Assembly (NCBI GenBank): GCA_030015575.1
Contig: CM057337.1
Coordinates: 291,548,044 to 291,612,043, forward strand
From: Agapanthus africanus
Lineage: Eukaryota; Streptophyta; Magnoliopsida; Asparagales; Amaryllidaceae
DNA: 64,000 nt
Direction: 5' to 3'
Below the pieces are notes generated by a model, which was not told the origin of the DNA, did not search any database, and saw only the letters and a list, made by a program, of their open reading frames with translations. This document shows, one piece after another, positions 46,198 to 56,173 of the stretch. Each line of letters begins with the position of its first letter. Positions within the stretch are counted from its first letter, which is position 1. Both the position numbers and the translations under genes were made by a program.

Positions 46198-47292
46198 TGG
46201 CGTAAAATTTCTTTCTGTATAATTTCGGGTTGATATAAATTTTAAAAATTATAAAAATCTGAAAATAAAAAAAAAAGAAATAAAAAATTATCAATTTTGA
46301 TCTGTTTGAAGGGTGTATCTTTTGAATCTTGCAGGAACAGCGAAGAATCGCGGATTTAAAAATTTACAAAGGGCAAATCAGGAAAAATCATATCAGAACA
46401 GAGAAGGAGTGGTACAAGGGTGCGGCACAAATTTTTTCATAGCCTGATCACCCTATACGACCGCGCTTCCGCGGCCTTATCCCTACTTCTGCCGCGGTTC
46501 CGCGCTCTGATTGCCACGTCAGCGCACCAAATTTGCTGGTCTGTTTCCTCCTTCTCCCCTCTGCAACCTACAATATATCCACTGTGAAAATTTTCTGCAG
46601 GAATTCTTTGCGCTAAAAATCTTCTCTAACCTTCTAAATAACATATTTTCTGCAGGTTTCTTTGCCCCGCGCTAAAAATTGATTGCAAGTGAATTTTATT
46701 GTTTTGCATAATTTAATTGGACTTTAAGGGGCTAATTGACCAAACTCAGATTGGTTGGGGATTTCATCACCCTTCCCAGGACCCCAGAAAACACTTAAAG
46801 CATTTTGCATCGACCACAATTAATTAAAAAATACTAGACTCAGCCCTAAGGACAACGAGCTCAATAGGAAAAGGACTAGTATAGGCATCGACAGTTTATC
46901 CTAACTGGCTTTGCGTTGTCTAGGCTAGTGGTTTTTAATTAGGCCCACTACTGTGGTTCCTTCCCACTTACCTGGCCGTACTTGTCGGTGAAGAGGCGGT
47001 TTGAGATCCTATTTCTAGCCCTAGTTAGGAGCTGTCTAGCAGACCTAGGTGACCCTAGATCTAGGCCTGATTGTGCATGTGTGGTTGATACATTTGTGTC
47101 ACGAGTCTCTTTTCAAAACTTCTTTGCAAAACTCTCACATAAATAAAAAAAAAGGGAAAAATCTTTTCAAAACTTGCAACTTGTCGCTAAGAAAACTTGC
47201 AACTCACTTCCATCACTTCCCTCCATTGACGTTATCTTACCCCCACATTCTGTTTTTCTATTTTTTTTCTGACTACACTACTCCTTTAGTGT
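46198..47292 (+). other. Leader of E, unit 1
   Basis: 1.1 kb between primer site and gag, with the GC module at 46459-46507. Several TTTTCTGCAGG stretches (46592, 46648) and a pyrimidine-rich run before the gag ATG are visible. The open frame at 47049-47309 ends 17 bp inside gag in another frame; it could act as an upstream frame but shows no domain. Confidence 0.7.
46459..46507 (+). promoter_or_regulatory. Paired GC palindromic module in the gypsy leader (unit 1)
   Basis: GACCGCGCTTCCGCGGCC, then 21 nt, then GCCGCGGTTCCGCGC. The halves are inverted relatives of each other. It starts 282 nt after the LTR, comparable to the copia leaders. The copy in unit 2 is at 53774-53822. Confidence 0.7.
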
Positions 47293-48699
47293 ATGTCACT
47301 TTGGACTAGGGATACTAACGCCCGATTAGTCCGTGTTTCGTTGGTACCGACCGACGAACCCTTCGTCGACATTCCGTCAATTTCCTTACCTCCACCTTCA
47401 AATTCTTCTTTCGAAGGTATGTCGGGACACGACCCCAACGATACCTTACCGACGGGAATGATTCCACCTCCGTTAGGTGCGAATAACCCGAATCTTCCGC
47501 CTGTTGTAGCGCCCGCACGAGTTGCGCTCCAGGATCTCTTCTACCCCGTCCGCACTTCTTTACCTACATGTTTTTCACCCCCACCGGCAAATGGGGACAA
47601 TTTTGAAATAAAACCACATTTCATCAATATGCTGCCAAAATTTCATGGTTTGGAATCTGAAGATGCATATATCTTTATCAATAAATTCCAAAATGTGTGC
47701 GCTATGATGAAAATGACCCAATTAAGTGATGACGCTATAAGGCTAAGGGTCATTCCTTTCACCTTATGTGACTTAGCCGAGAAGTGGCTATACAGCACCG
47801 CATCACATTCCATTAGAAATTGGGACGAGTTTGTGAGAGCTTTTTTGAAAAAGTTCTATCCTCATCACAAAACTGCTAGAATCCGTAACGAGATTATACA
47901 ATTTTCACAGCTTCCTTCCGAACCATTTTGGAAGTGCTTCGAGAGATTTAAAGACCTACTTGTTCAATGCCCTAATCATGGGATCGAAAGTTGGCAACTT
48001 TGCCAAACATTATACGAGGGATTGAACTCGGCAACGAAGCAGTTGCTAGAAACTATATGTCAAGATCATTTTCTTTCCAAGTCTAGCGACGAAGCGTGGC
48101 AGTTTCTTGAGGATCTTAGTGAGCAAACAATTCAGTGGAAGAGTACCAAGACCACATCATCTTCTTCTGTTGGTCAATCTAGGGCAGGCATACATCAAGT
48201 AGATATGTCGATTGCTATGAAGGCCGAGATGGCCGCACTTATTAAAAAGCTAGAAGCCATTGAGACCAAAATCTCATCGTCTTCTCCTGCCCCTGCTTTA
48301 CCCACACGAACTGTTTGTGCTTGTTGTTCGAATCCATCGCATCTAACCGAAGAGTGTCCTTATAATGCACCAATTCAAGGACAAGATCAAGTCAATGCTG
48401 CATTTCAGCAACGACAAAGAAACGATCCGTACTCTTCGACATACAATTCGGGGTGGAGGAGTCACCCAAATTTCGCTTGGAACCAAAATCAACAAGTCCA
48501 AGGAAATAACAATTTTCAAAGACCTCCTCCTCCACAACAACAACAAGCACCTTCACAAACTCAAAACCAGCAACCTTTCCAACAACAACCTTATACAAAT
48601 CAAACGAAAAATTTGGTTCAACCAAATGACGATAAGGTTATCTCGCTCGAAAAAAGTCTAGATGCATTTCTCAAGCAATCTACAGAATCTGCAGCATGA
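47293..48699 (+). CDS. E unit 1: Gag polyprotein (Athila/Tat-like)
   Basis: 468 codons from ATG 47293, the first in-frame Met after the leader. The N-terminal third is proline-rich. The retrotransposon Gag (capsid) domain spans about residues 110-280, with family phrases such as PKFHGLESEDAYIFINKF, DDAIRLRVIPFTL, NWDEFVRAFLKKFYP and ERFKDLLVQCPNHGI. A CX2CX4HX4C zinc knuckle uses C342, C345, H350 and C355. A glutamine/proline-rich tail follows. It would package element RNA into particles. It ends at TGA 48697-48699, but the same frame runs on to a TAA at 48856 and then into the protease, so the two were probably once one polyprotein. The unit 2 copy is identical in protein sequence. Confidence 0.92.
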   Translation: MSLWTRDTNARLVRVSLVPTDEPFVDIPSISLPPPSNSSFEGMSGHDPNDTLPTGMIPPPLGANNPNLPPVVAPARVALQDLFYPVRTSLPTCFSPPPANGDNFEIKPHFINMLPKFHGLESEDAYIFINKFQNVCAMMKMTQLSDDAIRLRVIPFTLCDLAEKWLYSTASHSIRNWDEFVRAFLKKFYPHHKTARIRNEIIQFSQLPSEPFWKCFERFKDLLVQCPNHGIESWQLCQTLYEGLNSATKQLLETICQDHFLSKSSDEAWQFLEDLSEQTIQWKSTKTTSSSSVGQSRAGIHQVDMSIAMKAEMAALIKKLEAIETKISSSSPAPALPTRTVCACCSNPSHLTEECPYNAPIQGQDQVNAAFQQRQRNDPYSSTYNSGWRSHPNFAWNQNQQVQGNNNFQRPPPPQQQQAPSQTQNQQPFQQQPYTNQTKNLVQPNDDKVISLEKSLDAFLKQSTESAA

Positions 48700-48858
48700 T
48701 TTGAAAATTATGTTCAATCTTTGATGCATAACAATGCCTCACATGATCAAAGTATCAAATCTATTGAGGCACAAATTGCACAATTAACTGCTGCGTTGAG
48801 CGAGAGAGAAAAGGGAAAGCTTCCATCTCAACCATTGCCCAATCCCGGTCACACATAA

Positions 48859-50709
48859 AACGCATATCCCAATCACAATGTAAATGCGGTGACCACGTTG
48901 AGATCCGGAAGAGTGTTGCAAAATAATGTGGGAACTAGTGATGACATCCCCGCCGGTGGTTCTTCTTCTTCTTCTTCTTTTTCTCTATCGTCATCTTCCC
49001 CTTCTTCATTTTCTTCACTTTCTTCTTCACCTTTTTCTTTAGAGCCTATTCTCCACCCATCACACGGCTCTACTTCTTCTAGCTCGAACGGACCCATTTC
49101 TCACAACACGAACACATCCACACTGGGATCCGTTCCTACTCCAAAGACATTTGACTCAACAAATTTTCAAAATGCTCCATTTCCAAACAGGTTGAGTCCC
49201 AATAAACCAACTGCACAAGTGGAGAAGATTGTGGAATTATTTAAGCAGGTTAGCATAAATATACCTCTCTTGGACGCTATCCAACAAGTCCCTTCATACG
49301 CGAAAATCTTAAAGGGCTTATGCACCTCGAAGAGAAAGGCATCTCAAGTACCCAAGAAAGTGCTAGTGGCTAGTGCAGTGAGCAATGCTATTAACCACCC
49401 TCAAACCTTACCCCAAAAACGAAAGGACCCCGGCTGTCCTACGATTTCAATCACAATTGGGGATAAGAAAATTAATCGAGCACTTTTAGACCTTGGGTCT
49501 AGTGTTAACCTGATTCCCTACTCCGTGTACGAACAATTAGGGGTTGGAGAGTTGAAACCCACTCGTTGTACTCTCCAAATGGCTGATCGATCAATCACTC
49601 ATCCAATGGGTCAGCTAGAGGATGTGTTGATCAAAGTTGGGGAGTTCATATTCCCCGTTGATTTTATTTTCATGGATACAAAACCTGTTGCTAACCCAAG
49701 AAACCAAATTCTGGTGATTCTCGGTCGACCATTTTTGGCCACTTCCAATGCCGTAATAAATTGTCGCAATGGCTCCATGACTCTATCCTTTGGGAAAATG
49801 TCTAGTGAGTTCAATATTTATAATATGGGAAGTCTGCCCCCTGTGCCTAAAACTAGTACACGAAAAGTTTGCTCTATTCACGAAATCACGCAGGAGGACT
49901 GCGAGCTTGAAAGATTCTTGTTTGATGAAAACAGTTTTGACGCCACTAGTGCGTCCCTCCTTGAGCCTACCACCGTTGACATAACCGATATTGATTATGA
50001 AGGTTTCACTTTTTCGGATGATGATGACTCACAGCCCGAATATGAGTCTTTTGAATTTGTTGATGAGTTAGTTGAACCATCCGAATCGGTTGTTTGCAGT
50101 GATTTCGAACCTGTGTTGGAGTCCTTTGAGTTTGAGGTAGATTCCGCAATGATTCTTTCGCCTCCGAAACTCGAACTCATGTCCTTACCGCCTCACCTTA
50201 AATATGCTTACATAGGTGAGAATGAGACTTTTCCCATTATAATATCAGCCTCTCTAGCCTTCAAGCAAGAGAATGCTATTTTAAAAGTCTTACAAGATAG
50301 GCTGCAAGTTTTCGGTTGGACTATGGCGGACATCGAGGAGATCAGTTCCTTTAAAATTGAATATCATATGAAATTGATGGATAATACCAAGTCAATAGAG
50401 GACCGACAGGAACATTTTGGGGGTATTGTGGTTAGTCAACCTCCTCCTTCAGGAGTTGAACCACCCCCATTTCTTTTAAGAAGATACGAGAATTCCAACA
50501 TTCCACTGATTGCTGATCATTCACATTCTCTTTTTGATTCATCACCATCTCCTGTATATTCACCTCCACACGTTCCATACCACCACTTCTATCTTCCCCA
50601 ATTCTTTTTGGACCTCCACAACTTATTCTTCCACCAACCAATACTCTTTACTGATAAATTTTTCAACTGGTTGGTGTTAACTTTTGGTCTATGCAAGGTT
50701 TGGCAGTAA
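48859..50709 (+). CDS. E unit 1: protease region with truncated pol
   Basis: Open frame from 48859, in frame with gag and separated from it by TGA (48697) and TAA (48856). There is no ATG near the start; the first start-like codon is GTG 48889, unlikely in a plant, so expression would need readthrough or splicing. In order: TTLRSGRVL (a conserved Athila phrase), a serine-rich tract (48958-49040), and a retropepsin with the active site DLG in LLDLGSSVNLIP (Asp codon 49489-49491), then ILGRPFLATSN. The phrase LPPHLKYAYIGENETFPIII, which normally leads into reverse transcriptase, follows near 50185. The polymerase itself is absent. After about 50420 the frame runs into about 95 unrelated residues. 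All eight protein differences from unit 2 lie in this frame. Confidence 0.82.
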   Translation, partial: NAYPNHNVNAVTTLRSGRVLQNNVGTSDDIPAGGSSSSSSFSLSSSSPSSFSSLSSSPFSLEPILHPSHGSTSSSSNGPISHNTNTSTLGSVPTPKTFDSTNFQNAPFPNRLSPNKPTAQVEKIVELFKQVSINIPLLDAIQQVPSYAKILKGLCTSKRKASQVPKKVLVASAVSNAINHPQTLPQKRKDPGCPTISITIGDKKINRALLDLGSSVNLIPYSVYEQLGVGELKPTRCTLQMADRSITHPMGQLEDVLIKVGEFIFPVDFIFMDTKPVANPRNQILVILGRPFLATSNAVINCRNGSMTLSFGKMSSEFNIYNMGSLPPVPKTSTRKVCSIHEITQEDCELERFLFDENSFDATSASLLEPTTVDITDIDYEGFTFSDDDDSQPEYESFEFVDELVEPSESVVCSDFEPVLESFEFEVDSAMILSPPKLELMSLPPHLKYAYIGENETFPIIISASLAFKQENAILKVLQDRLQVFGWTMADIEEISSFKIEYHMKLMDNTKSIEDRQEHFGGIVVSQPPPSGVEPPPFLLRRYENSNIPLIADHSHSLFDSSPSPVYSPPHVPYHHFYLPQFFLDLHNLFFHQPILFTDKFFNWLVLTFGLCKVWQ

Positions 50710-50840
50710 TGTCTAACATAGTTTAAATGAAGTTTGGGAGAGGGCCTTTCTGTATATATTTTTTGTTTTTCTTAACAATAAAAAAGATTATAAATAAATA
50801 AACAGGGAAGTGTCGGTATTTTGACCCTCTTGGTTTAGCA

Positions 50841-50878
50841 TGACAGTGAGGACACTGTCAAGTTCAAGTTTGGGGGTA
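50841..50878 (+). promoter_or_regulatory. AGGA-loop hairpin plus AAGTTTGGGGGTA (internal copy)
   Basis: TGACAGTG and CACTGTCA form a perfect 8-bp stem around AGGA. Five bases later comes AAGTTTGGGGGTA (50866-50878). It is repeated in unit 2 at 58156-58193. Confidence 0.65.
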
Positions 50879-52156
50879 CGCTCGGTACGTCTTCTTCCTT
50901 CGCATTCATTTGTACATATTTTTGCAATTGCATACTTATTTGAAAATCCATAAAAATTGAAAAATTGAAAAATTTCAAAAATTATAAAAATTATTGTATT
51001 CAATTTTGGCTAATTGACTTGAGTTTGACAAATAGGTTAACTAGCTAGGAACAACTAGATCTTAGACTCAATAAATTAAAAACCCTAAAAATAACATTCC
51101 TTAAAGTTTAACGGTAGAAAGTATATGCCTTGTAGTTTATTTAGAAATAGGAAAATTTTAGGGTTCACTTCTTGGACTAAGTCGAAACAAGGGAAGAGTA
51201 TTGATGTTCTTATTATAGTATAAGTTTGAAAAATAGTTCCTAGCTTAAGTCTAGATTCTGAAAATGTATACCCTACAACTTGCACAATCACGCACCTTGA
51301 AACTTGGAATAGTAGAAGAGACCTTGAAATGCTCTTGTCTAAAGTCCTTAGTACGAAGAAAATAAAAGAAAAATATATAAGTGTGAATAAAGAATATAAA
51401 AAAAATGGACACTGTTTTTTTGTGATTACTTAAGGCTGTAAAAATAGAAAAATCTTGAGCGAGGGTGCTTTATCACCTAGTGCCTTAGACCAACTGGTTT
51501 GGGAGTCACTGCTAAAAGCCTTGGGTATTGCAGAAACTAGGAAGTACGCTTTAAAGTGCTAACGCATCTTGTAATCGGTTGTTGGTATCTCAAGAAGTAT
51601 TAACGGTCGCATGAACGATGTGTAAGCAAATTTCATTAAAAAAAAATTCAAGGGCTTTGGACAATGGACGAGAGTACGATTGCTTGATTTGAATTTCCAA
51701 GTGTAGGGGTGATATTTACACACATGTGGGGATATGTGATTAGAGTTTAGATGAGAGAAAGGAATGAAGAATAAAACTTGTATCTTTAATAGAGTTGATA
51801 GAAATTCCTAAGTGGAGATGGAACCCTAGAAGGAAAACTTAAGAGATGCCGAAAGCTGAGTAGGTCTACATAACATATATAATCTTAAGTTAAGTAATGA
51901 GGAAGTGTGAAGAATGTGGGTGGATAATTTACAAGTATAAGATAATAGAATTCCTTGTTAGAAAACCTAATTGGAAAACAAAAGTCGAAAAGCCAAATTG
52001 ATAGGATTTTGTGGGTGTAATCCGCTGAAAACCCTCAGGAGACAAGACTCCTCCTACTAGGGACACCTAGAGGTTTAACGGCTTGTTGCACGTGCTCAGT
52101 GCAATCGCGTTTCCCTGCGAAAGTGTGGTTAGGATTTTAGAAAATAAAATAATAAG

Positions 52157-52195
52157 TTTGCTCGAGGACGAGCAAAAGATAAGTTTGGGGGTATT
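52157..52195 (+). other. AGGA-loop hairpin and polypurine tract before LTR2
   Basis: TTTGCTCG and CGAGCAAA form a perfect 8-bp stem around AGGA. Four bases later comes AAGTTTGGGGGTA (52181-52193), then TT and the LTR. The G-rich tract is the presumed plus-strand primer. Repeated before LTR3 at 59472-59508. Confidence 0.72.
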
Positions 52196-53492
52196 TGTTT
52201 AGACCATAATAATGCATTTTTCATTCCCCTATTCTTATCCGTTTTATAGATAAACAGGTACTCTTGACGCACGTTTGTTGCTTATTACAGGATACAGACT
52301 CTTGGAGCGAATACAGTGAAAAAGAAGAAAGTTGATACAGAAAAGGGACTTTTGACCAGCAAGTAGACGGATCCTAGTCAAGCTTAGACGAAGAACAGTG
52401 CAAGGTCCAAAATGTCAAGGCAAACGGTTAAAAGATCGCTACAAGTTTTCACTGAAATATCTGGAGAAGGCCCAGAAGCCAAAGGGAGAAAAGAAGTAAA
52501 GAAATAGAAAGCCCAAGAAGACAAGAGAAAAGCCCAAAAGTTTCAGATCCTGTTTCCCTTGTTTGGCCGCGGAACCGCGGCCAAACCTAGGCTGGCGCCG
52601 CGGTTCCGCGGCCATCTAGTGCGCGTGTCGGTGAAAAATTCTCGTGTCGGTGCGTCGGTGCGGGGTTTGGATTTTTCGTGGGCAAATCTGTAATTGCACA
52701 TGTGCGAATCCCGTAACCCTAAATTCTCCTGTTTGGTTATAAATTGTAATCAAAAATTGTAAAACAATATGCCTCTTTTCAATCAATAAAATTCAGAATT
52801 GCTGGGAATATTATTCAGATCTGTTCTATATTGCTTGGAGGGAGCCGTCAACCTAGTAAGCTATTTTATGTCTTTGTTTTAATTCTTTTAATTAGTATGT
52901 CTTATCATCCCCTAATGAGCGAGTAGTCTCCTCGCTTGTTAGGGTTAGCTTTAGGGAAAGGTTTGAGAGATGAGATCTCTCACCCCTTTCATGCCATCCA
53001 CACCTAAGAGTTAGAACTCCATGCATGCATGCACAACCGCTCCCTACGGCATCTTACCCCACGAGGTAACGATGAACCTTTGTATAAAGGGCCGGTTGCG
53101 CGTGTTTTCCATGGGGGTTAAGGTAACTATCAGTAAAGGAAGGATACGAATCTAGAGGAAGAAACATCTTCCCAAAAGATTCGGATCCACATTATTGATA
53201 ATTACCGTAACATCTAATATATCTAAAATAGGGCAATGAAAGCGGTGAGGAAACCTTTAATCTCCAAACTTCCCCTAAACCTAACCCTAGCAAGACTTTA
53301 AATTTAGATTAATCTAGTTTAGTGATAGATCAAGGTTTTAGATTAAACCAACCAAAACAACATTTGGAATCAACTCGTAAAAACACATTAAGGAAATTAC
53401 CCATCTCTGTGGATCGACCCGTACTCACTGGCTAGCTGCAAAGCGACGCCGTTTCTGATTGCGGTAAACTAGTATTTTTTTTGGAATAATCA
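52196..53492 (+). repeat. LTR2 of element E (recombinant)
   Basis: 1297 bp, shared by both units. From 52196 to 53386 it has the LTR3 form at every site I compared. From 53429 to the end it has the LTR1 form (CACTGG, GACGCC, AAACTAGTATTTTT). The switch lies within 53387-53428. This is the product expected when a 3' LTR recombines with a 5' LTR. Confidence 0.9.
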
Positions 53493-53494
53493 AA

Positions 53495-53512
53495 TGGCGC
53501 CGTTGCCGGGGA
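53495..53512 (+). other. Primer binding site of E, unit 2 (tRNA-Asp)
   Basis: The same 18-nt tRNA-Asp complement as at 46180-46197. Confidence 0.9.
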
Positions 53513-54607
53513 TGGCGTAAAATTTCTTTCTGTATAATTTCGGGTTGATATAAATTTTAAAAATTATAAAAATCTGAAAATAAAAAAAAAAGAAATAAAA
53601 AATTATCAATTTTGATCTGTTTGAAGGGTGTATCTTTTGAATCTTGCAGGAACAGCGAAGAATCGCGGATTTAAAAATTTACAAAGGGCAAATCAGGAAA
53701 AATCATATCAGAACAGAGAAGGAGTGGTACAAGGGTGCGGCACAAATTTTTTCATAGCCTGATCACCCTATACGACCGCGCTTCCGCGGCCTTATCCCTA
53801 CTTCTGCCGCGGTTCCGCGCTCTGATTGCCACGTCAGCGCACCAAATTTGCTGGTCTGTTTCCTCCTTCTCCCCTCTGCAACCTACAATATATCCACTGT
53901 GAAAATTTTCTGCAGGAATTCTTTGCGCTAAAAATCTTCTCTAACCTTCTAAATAACATATTTTCTGCAGGTTTCTTTGCCCCGCGCTAAAAATTGATTG
54001 CAAGTGAATTTTATTGTTTTGCATAATTTAATTGGACTTTAAGGGGCTAATTGACCAAACTCAGATTGGTTGGGGATTTCATCACCCTTCCCAGGACCCC
54101 AGAAAACACTTAAAGCATTTTGCATCGACCACAATTAATTAAAAAATACTAGACTCAGCCCTAAGGACAACGAGCTCAATAGGAAAAGGACTAGTATAGG
54201 CATCGACAGTTTATCCTAACTGGCTTTGCGTTGTCTAGGCTAGTGGTTTTTAATTAGGCCCACTACTGTGGTTCCTTCCCACTTACCTGGCCGTACTTGT
54301 CGGTGAAGAAGCGGTTTGAGATCCTATTTCTAGCCCTAGTTAGGAGCTGTCTAGCAGACCTAGGTGACCCTAGATCTAGGCCTGATTGTGCATGTGTGGT
54401 TGATACATTTGTGTCACGAGTCTCTTTTCAAAACTTCTTTGCAAAACTCTCACATAAATAAAAAAAAAGGGAAAAATCTTTTCAAAACTTGCAACTTGTC
54501 GCTAAGAAAACTTGCAACTCACTTCCATCACTTCCCTCCATTGACGTTATCTTACCCCCACATTCTGTTTTTCTATTTTTTTTCTGACTACACTACTCCT
54601 TTAGTGT
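53513..54607 (+). other. Leader of E, unit 2
   Basis: Copy of 46198-47292 with one difference that I see (near 54309). Contains the GC module at 53774-53822. Confidence 0.75.
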
Positions 54608-56014
54608 ATGTCACTTTGGACTAGGGATACTAACGCCCGATTAGTCCGTGTTTCGTTGGTACCGACCGACGAACCCTTCGTCGACATTCCGTCCATTTCC
54701 TTACCTCCACCTTCAAATTCTTCTTTCGAAGGTATGTCGGGACACGACCCCAACGATACCTTACCGACGGGAATGATTCCACCTCCGTTAGGTGCGAATA
54801 ACCCGAATCTTCCGCCTGTTGTAGCGCCCGCACGAGTTGCGCTCCAGGATCTCTTCTACCCCGTCCGCACTTCTTTACCTACATGTTTTTCACCCCCACC
54901 GGCAAATGGGGACAATTTTGAAATAAAACCACATTTCATCAATATGCTGCCAAAATTTCATGGTTTGGAATCTGAAGATGCATATATCTTTATCAATAAA
55001 TTCCAAAATGTGTGCGCTATGATGAAAATGACCCAATTAAGTGATGACGCTATAAGGCTAAGGGTCATTCCTTTCACCTTATGTGACTTAGCCGAGAAGT
55101 GGCTATACAGCACCGCATCACATTCCATTAGAAATTGGGACGAGTTTGTGAGAGCTTTTTTGAAAAAGTTCTATCCTCATCACAAAACTGCTAGAATCCG
55201 TAACGAGATTATACAATTTTCACAGCTTCCTTCCGAACCATTTTGGAAGTGCTTCGAGAGATTTAAAGACCTACTTGTTCAATGCCCTAATCATGGGATC
55301 GAAAGTTGGCAACTTTGCCAAACATTATACGAGGGATTGAACTCGGCAACGAAGCAGTTGCTAGAAACTATATGTCAAGATCATTTTCTTTCCAAGTCTA
55401 GCGACGAAGCGTGGCAGTTTCTTGAGGATCTTAGTGAGCAAACAATTCAGTGGAAGAGTACCAAGACCACATCATCTTCTTCTGTTGGTCAATCTAGGGC
55501 AGGCATACATCAAGTAGATATGTCGATTGCTATGAAGGCCGAGATGGCCGCACTTATTAAAAAGCTAGAAGCCATTGAGACCAAAATCTCATCGTCTTCT
55601 CCTGCCCCTGCTTTACCCACACGAACTGTTTGTGCTTGTTGTTCGAATCCATCGCATCTAACCGAAGAGTGTCCTTATAATGCACCAATTCAAGGACAAG
55701 ATCAAGTCAATGCTGCATTTCAGCAACGACAAAGAAACGATCCGTACTCTTCGACATACAATTCGGGGTGGAGGAGTCACCCAAATTTCGCTTGGAACCA
55801 AAATCAACAAGTCCAAGGAAATAACAATTTTCAAAGACCTCCTCCTCCACAACAACAACAAGCACCTTCACAAACTCAAAACCAGCAACCTTTCCAACAA
55901 CAACCTTATACAAATCAAACGAAAAATTTGGTTCAACCAAATGACGATAAGGTTATCTCGCTCGAAAAAAGTCTAGATGCATTTCTCAAGCAATCTACAG
56001 AATCTGCAGCATGA
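54608..56014 (+). CDS. E unit 2: Gag polyprotein (Athila/Tat-like)
   Basis: 468 codons with the same predicted protein as unit 1; I see one silent base difference, near 54693. The capsid domain and CX2CX4HX4C knuckle are as described for unit 1. It ends at TGA 56012-56014, with TAA at 56171-56173 in the same frame before the protease region. Identity of the whole Gag while the next frame has changed may reflect only the small number of differences. Confidence 0.92.
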   Translation: MSLWTRDTNARLVRVSLVPTDEPFVDIPSISLPPPSNSSFEGMSGHDPNDTLPTGMIPPPLGANNPNLPPVVAPARVALQDLFYPVRTSLPTCFSPPPANGDNFEIKPHFINMLPKFHGLESEDAYIFINKFQNVCAMMKMTQLSDDAIRLRVIPFTLCDLAEKWLYSTASHSIRNWDEFVRAFLKKFYPHHKTARIRNEIIQFSQLPSEPFWKCFERFKDLLVQCPNHGIESWQLCQTLYEGLNSATKQLLETICQDHFLSKSSDEAWQFLEDLSEQTIQWKSTKTTSSSSVGQSRAGIHQVDMSIAMKAEMAALIKKLEAIETKISSSSPAPALPTRTVCACCSNPSHLTEECPYNAPIQGQDQVNAAFQQRQRNDPYSSTYNSGWRSHPNFAWNQNQQVQGNNNFQRPPPPQQQQAPSQTQNQQPFQQQPYTNQTKNLVQPNDDKVISLEKSLDAFLKQSTESAA

Positions 56015-56173
56015 TTTGAAAATTATGTTCAATCTTTGATGCATAACAATGCCTCACATGATCAAAGTATCAAATCTATTGAGGCACAAATTGCACAATT
56101 AACTGCTGCGTTGAGCGAGAGAGAAAAGGGAAAGCTTCCATCTCAACCATTGCCCAATCCCGGTCACACATAA

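Larger units (their letters stand above)
50710..52195 (+). other. 3' non-coding part of E, unit 1
   Basis: 1.5 kb, AT-rich, without a credible gene. It contains two hairpins, each followed by AAGTTTGGGGGTA (50841-50878 and 52157-52193). The second tract adjoins LTR2 and is the likely polypurine tract. The former reverse transcriptase, RNase H and integrase genes should lie between the protease and here and are missing. Confidence 0.7.

Noticed and set aside
48873-49097. Glu-rich minus-strand frame
   Set aside because: It is the complement of the serine-rich tract in the E protease frame.
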